DNA of 64,000 nt from NCBI RefSeq assembly GCF_001690185.1, contig NZ_LZGN01000042.1, positions 25,939 through 89,938 on the forward strand, written 5' to 3'. The DNA comes from Gilliamella sp. wkB308. GTDB lineage: Bacteria; Pseudomonadota; Gammaproteobacteria; Enterobacterales; Orbaceae. Below the pieces are notes generated by a model. It saw only the letters and a list, made by a program, of their open reading frames with translations. It searched no databases and was not told the DNA's origin. The position numbers and the translations under genes are program-made. Shown one piece after another: positions 59,124-64,000 of this stretch. Numbering within the stretch: the first letter of the stretch is position 1; each line of letters starts with the position of its first letter.

Positions 59124-60026
59124 TTACCAACCACGAATAGCACCACCATTAAAAATTTGATCTGCTTTTTGTGCTACAGCATCTGTTTGGTAAGCTTTCA
59201 CAAAATTTTTGATATTCTCGTTATCTTTATCGGCTTCACGGGCAACGATAATATTAACGTAAGGAGATTCTTTATCTTCAACAAAAATGCCATCTTTACT
59301 AGGTGTTAAATTTGCTTGTCCGGCAAATGCGTTATTGATAATAGCAAGGTCAACTTGTGCATCGTCTAAAGAGCGTGGCAACATAGGCGCTTCAAGCTCA
59401 ATAATTTTATAATTATTAGGATTACTGGTGATATCTAAAACAGTCGGTAATAAACCTTTTGATTTATCAACGGTAATTAATCCTTCATGTTGTAATAACA
59501 GTAATGCTCGACCTAAATTAGTTGGATCATTTGGAATCGCAATGGTTGAGTTAGCTGGAATAAAGAAAGTTTCACCACGTGGAGATGTTACTTTCACGCC
59601 TTCACCTGTTGGCGTAGAATTGTCGATTGGTTTAAGTTTATGAGAATAACTTGCAATTGGATAAACAAATGAATTACCAACCACAGCTAATTTGTAACCA
59701 CGCTCTTTCATTTGCTCATCTAAATAAGGTTTATGTTGGAAGGCATTAACGTCAATTAACCCATCATTTAATGCTTGATTTGGGGTGACATAATCATTGA
59801 AAATAACCAACTCAACATCTAAATGATAAAGATCCTTAGCTTGTTGTTTCACCACTTCGGCTACTTCTTGTTCGGGCCCTGAAATAACGCCGACTTTAAG
59901 TGTCGTCATATTATCAGATTGATTTGAATTGTTATTTTCTGATACTGTTTGTTTACTATTATCACAACCCGTTAAAAAAAAGGCACTTACTAAGGTGGTA
60001 ATTAATGCTAGCTGTTTAATTGACAT
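59124..60026 (-). CDS. metQ: methionine ABC transporter substrate-binding lipoprotein
   Basis: A 300-residue periplasmic lipoprotein. The start at ATG 60026 follows GGAGAAAATT, whereas a TTG 12 bases upstream overlaps that site. Signal peptide with lipobox LTGC (Cys about residue 21), then the NlpA-family body (LKVGVISGPEQEVAEVVKQQAK; NDYVTPNQALNDGLIDVNAFQHKPYL). It captures D- and L-methionine for MetNI. It ends the metNIQ operon, 14 bases after metI. Confidence 0.94.
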   Translation of the reverse strand: MSIKQLALITTLVSAFFLTGCDNSKQTVSENNNSNQSDNMTTLKVGVISGPEQEVAEVVKQQAKDLYHLDVELVIFNDYVTPNQALNDGLIDVNAFQHKPYLDEQMKERGYKLAVVGNSFVYPIASYSHKLKPIDNSTPTGEGVKVTSPRGETFFIPANSTIAIPNDPTNLGRALLLLQHEGLITVDKSKGLLPTVLDITSNPNNYKIIELEAPMLPRSLDDAQVDLAIINNAFAGQANLTPSKDGIFVEDKESPYVNIIVAREADKDNENIKNFVKAYQTDAVAQKADQIFNGGAIRGW

Positions 60027-60040
60027 AATTTTCTCCAAAA

Positions 60041-60820
60041 TTAATGATGAGTAACATATTTTACAATCCTATTGCCAATAGCTTGGATTAGGAAAACTAG
60101 TACAACCAATAATATAACAACTGTATTCATTATAGCGGGTTTGTAACTATTATAGCCATATTGAATCGCTAATTGACCTAAGCCTCCAGCTCCAACAGCT
60201 CCACTTAGTGCAATATAGCCTGTTAGTGTTATCAACGTTATTGTCATGCTATTAATGATAATTGGTAATGATTCTGGAATAAGAACTTTATATATAATTT
60301 GTAATGGTGTAGCTCCCATTGAACGAGCTGCCTCAATTAAACTTTTAGGAATATCAAGTAATGCATTTTCAATCATTTTCGCAATTAAAGGCGAAACACC
60401 AACACTAAGTGGAACTATAACACCTTGTCTTCCCAAAAAAGTAGCTTGGCCTGTAATAATGTCCATAACTTCAACTGTAAAAGGTTTTATCCATAAAATT
60501 AATATAATAAAAGGAATTGCTCGAAATATATTGGTAAGAAAAGAAAATGTAAAATGCACGATGTAGTTTTCAAGTATATTTCCCTTTCGGGTGACATACA
60601 ACAGTATACCTAATGGTAATCCAATTAATGTTCCATAAAAACCCGATAATAACACCATATAAATAGTATCATCCGTTGCTTGTGCCATTTTAAATAACAT
60701 GGCTTCATTAAAACCATTAAAAGAAGAGCAAAAAGCGACAAAATCACCCCAAAAATTGTAGTGTGCTAAATATCGAAATAAAGTTTCAAAAGGTTTAAAA
60801 GAAGGAATAAAACTAAACAT
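60041..60820 (-). CDS. metI: methionine ABC transporter permease
   Basis: A 259-residue permease with five to six helices, starting at ATG 60820 after GAGGTGC; an upstream TTG at 60826 is less likely. The EAA-loop motif [24 protein letters not shown] (about residues 155-180) contacts MetN. It is longer at the N-terminus than E. coli MetI (217 residues), with an extra ~40-residue leader, part of it hydrophobic. Overlaps the metN stop by eight bases. Confidence 0.93.
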   Translation of the reverse strand: MFSFIPSFKPFETLFRYLAHYNFWGDFVAFCSSFNGFNEAMLFKMAQATDDTIYMVLLSGFYGTLIGLPLGILLYVTRKGNILENYIVHFTFSFLTNIFRAIPFIILILWIKPFTVEVMDIITGQATFLGRQGVIVPLSVGVSPLIAKMIENALLDIPKSLIEAARSMGATPLQIIYKVLIPESLPIIINSMTITLITLTGYIALSGAVGAGGLGQLAIQYGYNSYKPAIMNTVVILLVVLVFLIQAIGNRIVKYVTHH

Positions 60821-61844
60821 AACCAAGCACCTCTACGTTGGTGTTATTTTTTTCTAAAAATTTAATTGCGGATTCAATACTTTTCGTCTCTCCCTTCATT
60901 TCCGCTAGCATTAAACCAAATTTAACGCCACCGGCGTAATCCATCTGAGCGCTAATAATATTGCTTTCGATATTAAATTGTTGAGCAATTTGCGACAACA
61001 GTGGTAAATCAACCGAAACACCGGAAAACTCTAGTCGTAATAAGGGATTAAGTCCTTCTTTATACTCTTTTGAGAGCTTGGTTAAATAGTCATCAGGAAT
61101 GTTTAAATGTAAAGTAGATTGAATAAATTGACGGGCAATATCGGTTTTAGCATGGGAAAACATTTCACCTACTGATGATTGTTCAACTAACTCTCCATTG
61201 CTAATAACGGCAACCTGATCGCAAATCTGTTTAACGACATCCATTTCATGGGTAATTAATAAGATTGTTAATTCAAGTTTCTGGTTGATTTCTTTTAATA
61301 AAGTTAAAATCGAACGCGTTGTTTCTGGATCAAGGGCGCTGGTTGCTTCATCACACAATAATACTTTAGGGTCACTTGCCAAGGCTCGTGCGATAGCAAC
61401 ACGTTGCTTTTGTCCACCAGATAAATTGGCTGGATAGACATTCGCTTTTTCAGTCAAACCAACTAACGCGATTAGTTCATCGACTTTTTGCTTAATCTTG
61501 GCTTTGGGTGTCCGATTAAGTTCCAGAGGAAAAGCAATATTATCAAATACGGTACGTGATGAGAGAAGATTAAAATGTTGAAAAATCATGCTGATTTTTC
61601 GACGAACAGGAATTAATTGTCGATTAGATAGATTAGTTATCTCTTGATTATCTAGAAAAATTTTACCACTTGTCGGCTTTTCTAACAGATTGACACAGCG
61701 AATTAATGTGCTTTTTCCTGCACCAGATTTACCGATAACTCCATAAATTTTACCTTTGGGTACATTAATAGTAATATCCTTTAATGCGTGGATTAACGTA
61801 TTATTATGTTCAAAAGTTTTCGAAATATGTTGTAATTGTATCAT
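60813..61844 (-). CDS. metN: methionine ABC transporter ATP-binding protein
   Basis: A 343-residue ABC ATPase. Walker [10 protein letters not shown], signature [15 protein letters not shown], Walker [12 protein letters not shown] and the switch His in [10 protein letters not shown] are all present. The C-terminal domain ([23 protein letters not shown]) senses methionine and inhibits transport. The ATG at 61844 gives [11 protein letters not shown] as in E. coli; an ATG 15 bases upstream has no better ribosome site. First gene of metNIQ. Confidence 0.95.
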   Translation of the reverse strand: MIQLQHISKTFEHNNTLIHALKDITINVPKGKIYGVIGKSGAGKSTLIRCVNLLEKPTSGKIFLDNQEITNLSNRQLIPVRRKISMIFQHFNLLSSRTVFDNIAFPLELNRTPKAKIKQKVDELIALVGLTEKANVYPANLSGGQKQRVAIARALASDPKVLLCDEATSALDPETTRSILTLLKEINQKLELTILLITHEMDVVKQICDQVAVISNGELVEQSSVGEMFSHAKTDIARQFIQSTLHLNIPDDYLTKLSKEYKEGLNPLLRLEFSGVSVDLPLLSQIAQQFNIESNIISAQMDYAGGVKFGLMLAEMKGETKSIESAIKFLEKNNTNVEVLGYV

Positions 61845-61874
61845 AATATATAAATGCAAAATGCGAATAGTTGA

Positions 61875-61903
61875 ATATTAAGACGTCTAGACATCTAAGT
61901 CAA
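61875..61903 (-). promoter_or_regulatory. MetJ operator within the metNIQ promoter
   Basis: Two adjacent eight-base met boxes, AGACGTCT (61881-61888) and AGACATCT (61889-61896), fill the 17-base spacer of a promoter with -35 TTGACT (61903-61898) and -10 TAATAT (61880-61875) on the minus strand. MetJ with S-adenosylmethionine would block RNA polymerase directly. Confidence 0.9.
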
Positions 61904-61961
61904 TCAATAATATATTATGCAAATTAGGGTAAATACCTAAATAAAAGGAAAATGAGTAAAT

Positions 61962-62498
61962 ATGAAGCCTGCTATTTTTTTAGATCGTGATGGGACAATA
62001 AACATCGATTATAACTATGTGCATACAATTGATAAATTCCACTTTATTGACGGCGTAATTGAGGCAATGCAAGAGCTCAAAAAAATGGGTTTCTTGTTAG
62101 TTATTACCACTAATCAATCTGGAATTGCCAGAAACAAATTTTCAGAAGAGCAATTTCATACTTTAACTGAATGGATGGATTGGTCGTTACAAGACAGAGG
62201 TGTTGACTTAGATGGTATCTATTATTGTCCGCATGATCCACTAGTAGATCATTGTGAATGCCGAAAACCAAGTCCCGGTATGATTCAAACCGCAGCGAAA
62301 GAATTAGGCATTGATATTGCTAATTCCTATATGGTGGGTGACAAGCTTTCAGATCTATTATCAGGTAAAAAGGCTGGGGTCAAAAAAACCGTTTTAGTGA
62401 AAACGGGCGACCCAATCACTGAAGAAGTCGTTGCTCAAGCCGATTGGGTAATCGATAGTTTGGCGGATTTACCTAATAAAATAAAAGCAGAATCATAA
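61962..62498 (+). CDS. gmhB: D-glycero-beta-D-manno-heptose 1,7-bisphosphate 7-phosphatase
   Basis: A 178-residue HAD phosphatase in LPS inner-core heptose synthesis. It has FLDRDGTIN (nucleophile Asp and acid Asp), [12 protein letters not shown] and the zinc loop [15 protein letters not shown], then MVGDKLSDL. Divergent from metNIQ, with the MetJ operator between them. gmhB beside metN and an rRNA operon is the enteric arrangement. Confidence 0.94.
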   Translation: MKPAIFLDRDGTINIDYNYVHTIDKFHFIDGVIEAMQELKKMGFLLVITTNQSGIARNKFSEEQFHTLTEWMDWSLQDRGVDLDGIYYCPHDPLVDHCECRKPSPGMIQTAAKELGIDIANSYMVGDKLSDLLSGKKAGVKKTVLVKTGDPITEEVVAQADWVIDSLADLPNKIKAES

Positions 62499-62523
62499 CG
62501 TTCTAAAACAATACTATTCTATT

Positions 62524-62546
62524 ACGGTGTTTAAAATAAACGCCGT
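62524..62546. terminator. hairpin between gmhB and the DUF4184 gene
   Basis: ACGGTGTTT (62524-62532) pairs with AAACGCCGT (62538-62546) with one G-U pair and loop AAAAT. It overlaps the last codons of the leftward gene (stop at 62531). There is no clear T-run. Confidence 0.5.
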
Positions 62547-63256
62547 ATAATTCTCATGATAAGTGGTGCGAATATTAATCCTAAAAATATTGCATCAATA
62601 AAGTTCACCACATTTTGACCAAAAGTATAGATAGTATTGGCGAAAAAAACTGAGAAACTACTTATAACGATCATCATCACCAACCCCCAATATAGAAAAC
62701 TAACCGTATTCCTTTTATCAGTCATGATCGGTAATCTAAGAATAAAGAGGCATATTAAACTCATTCCGACCAAAGTACTGCCATGCTGTAGTAATTGATA
62801 AATAGGAATATCAATATTTTTTAAGGAAATTGTTTGTTGCAAAAAAGGAAGGTGTTTTACTACAAAGCCAGTTAAGTGAGTAAAACTGTCCCAACCAATA
62901 TGAGACAATATACCTATTACTGCTGATGTCAAAACAATAAACCAATGATGCAAGCAATACTGATTCCAATTAAAAGTAAGATAATGAGCAAATCGTTTAT
63001 AAAGGAAATGAGGCAAATTTTTGATTAGTTCATTACGAATGATGGAATGAAAGATAAAAGCAACCATTAATGTTATTGGCAGATCAAAATAAACAATACC
63101 AAATAAAGTATGGCTCATATCACTTTTTATTTTCATTCTAAGAAAATATTCAAAGTCAGGGGACATGCTACCTAGAATTAAGGCTGTCATTGAAAAAAAT
63201 TGAGGCTTTTTATTAAAAGGTAAAACAATTGCTGGGTGTGCGAAAGTAAAAGGCAT
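62531..63256 (-). CDS. DUF4184 family membrane protein
   Basis: A 241-residue protein with about six helices. It has the family opening PFTFAHPAIVLPF and the motif GSMSPDFEYF, followed by SHIGWDSFTH: histidine and aspartate pairs reminiscent of metal-dependent membrane hydrolases (MrpA/YfhO-like DUF457 relatives). Its function is unknown. It stands between gmhB and the rRNA operon, in the opposite direction, and would be transcribed away from the rRNA promoters. Confidence 0.8.
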   Translation of the reverse strand: MPFTFAHPAIVLPFNKKPQFFSMTALILGSMSPDFEYFLRMKIKSDMSHTLFGIVYFDLPITLMVAFIFHSIIRNELIKNLPHFLYKRFAHYLTFNWNQYCLHHWFIVLTSAVIGILSHIGWDSFTHLTGFVVKHLPFLQQTISLKNIDIPIYQLLQHGSTLVGMSLICLFILRLPIMTDKRNTVSFLYWGLVMMIVISSFSVFFANTIYTFGQNVVNFIDAIFLGLIFAPLIMRIIRRLF

Positions 63257-63416
63257 ATGAAATATCCATCTTAAAAAGTTAACCTAAACCAAAAATCTCA
63301 TAACTGACATAATTAATAATAATAAAGAAAGTTTGTAAAATTTGTATAGGATCAGATTGTTTTCAATACGGCATGGGTAAAAAAAACACAAACAGAAATA
63401 AAATTGCAATAAACGC

Positions 63417-63444
63417 TTGCATGATTTTTTTAAGGCTCTATAAT
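63417..63444 (+). promoter_or_regulatory. rRNA operon promoter P1
   Basis: -35 TTGCAT (63417-63422), 16-base spacer, perfect -10 TATAAT (63439-63444), then a GC-rich discriminator (GCGC) of the kind that makes rRNA promoters ppGpp-sensitive. An A/T-rich stretch upstream could be an UP element. Confidence 0.8.
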
Positions 63445-63525
63445 GCGCATCCACTGACACGGCGTCAGCGAAAGCAGGCGGTACAAGAGGTTAGTGAGCA
63501 GGATCAAAAATTTTGAAAAAAGATC

Positions 63526-63554
63526 TTGACGAATAAAAAGGTGTAGCGTAGTAT
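63526..63554 (+). promoter_or_regulatory. rRNA operon promoter P2
   Basis: -35 TTGACG (63526-63531), 17-base spacer, -10 TAGTAT (63549-63554), about 110 bases after P1, the usual spacing in enterics. Confidence 0.75.
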
Positions 63555-63599
63555 ACGCAGCCCTTGAGACAGTAAAAGCGAAAGCAAAAAAATACTGTC

Positions 63600-63609
63600 A
63601 GCTCTTTAA
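63600..63609 (+). promoter_or_regulatory. boxA antitermination element
   Basis: AGCTCTTTAA matches the Nus-factor boxA (TGCTCTTTA) apart from the first base. The following CAGACAATCTGTGTGGGCAC resembles the enteric 16S leader, used for antitermination and RNase III processing. Confidence 0.6.
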
Positions 63610-63747
63610 AAAGAAGAAACAGACAATCTGTGTGGGCACTTGCGAGACGAAAGAATAAAGTCTACGGACTCAAAAAATTAAGTCTTGATAAGTGACACTG
63701 AAGATTCATTTGAATATGTCAGAAACAGTTATTGAGCATCAAACTTT

Positions 63748-64000
63748 AAATTGAAGAGTTTGATCATGGCTCAGATTGAACGCTGGCGGCAGGCTTAACA
63801 CATGCAAGTCGAACGGTAACATGAGTGCTTGCACTTGATGACGAGTGGCGGACGGGTGAGTAAGGTATGGGGATCTGCCAAATGGAGGGGGACAACAGTT
63901 GGAAACGACTGCTAATACCGCATAAAGTTGAGAGACCAAAGTACGGTTCCGCAAGGACGTGCGCCATTTGATGAACCCATATGGGATTAGCTAGTTGGTG
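63748..64000 (+). rRNA. rrs: 16S ribosomal RNA, 5' end (partial)
   Basis: The mature 5' end AAATTGAAGAGTTTGATCATGG begins at 63748, and the universal 27F region and AACGCTGGCGGCAGGC follow. The V1-V2 region, including GAACGGTAACATGAGTGC, looks like Orbaceae (Gilliamella-type). The gene runs off the right edge. Confidence 0.97.

Overview
This 64-kb window is AT-rich gammaproteobacterial chromosome. Its gene content and order resemble a reduced enteric relative: metNIQ-gmhB next to a 16S rRNA gene, hslR-hslO, rlmE-ftsH with a divergent yhbY, parC-parE, dmsABC with a chaperone, and the rpsL-rpsG-fusA-tuf operon. The 253 bases of 16S rRNA at the right end look like Orbaceae (Gilliamella-like bee-gut bacteria). 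That assignment is recalled, not searched.

Layout. 1-2093: end of a trehalose PTS permease and trehalose-6-phosphate hydrolase. 2206-29362: a long accessory region, described below. 29680-34289: the str operon, reading leftwards. 34460-44479: purine permease, TerC/CBS membrane protein, TrkH, DjlA, ParC and ParE, all leftwards. 44721-49266: a DMSO-reductase-type operon. 49375-62546: housekeeping genes (ubiA, folP, ftsH, rlmE, yhbY, greA, an AsmA-like gene, hslR, hslO, trmO, metNIQ under a MetJ operator, gmhB). 62531-64000: a DUF4184 membrane gene, then rRNA promoters P1 and P2, boxA and the start of 16S.

The accessory region holds several conflict or repair systems side by side. (a) An RNA-repair locus: RtcR (a sigma54 activator with a CARF sensor) is divergent from a sigma54 promoter that reads first into a 72-nt tRNA-like RNA, then an enlarged SPFH/slipin protein with five internal repeats, then the RNA ligase RtcB, then a small unknown protein. 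Two nucleotidyltransferase-fold genes on the same strand lie further left and may be the detached end of this operon. (b) A three-gene ABC-3C conflict system: nuclease-fold protein, small middle component and DUF2326 ATPase. (c) A type I restriction system hsdRMS with an extra unknown gene. (d) A DNA methyltransferase paired with a GHKL (MutL/MORC-like) ATPase. (e) A toxin-like fragment with a membrane protein beside it. A 953-bp direct repeat carrying a radC-like gene occurs at 6190-7142 and 24989-25941 and brackets most of these systems.

The strongest candidate for an unusual system is the RtcR - sigma54 - tRNA-like - slipin - RtcB locus at about 11.7-17.4 kb. The tRNA-like RNA folds perfectly as a cloverleaf with an AGG anticodon loop but has an all-A/U-ended acceptor stem and ends ACCG rather than CCA. 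Related SPFH/Band-7 RNA-repair loci with a tRNA-like RNA have been described by comparative genomics, so the class is not wholly new. The RNA's function and this arrangement appear uncharacterised to my knowledge.
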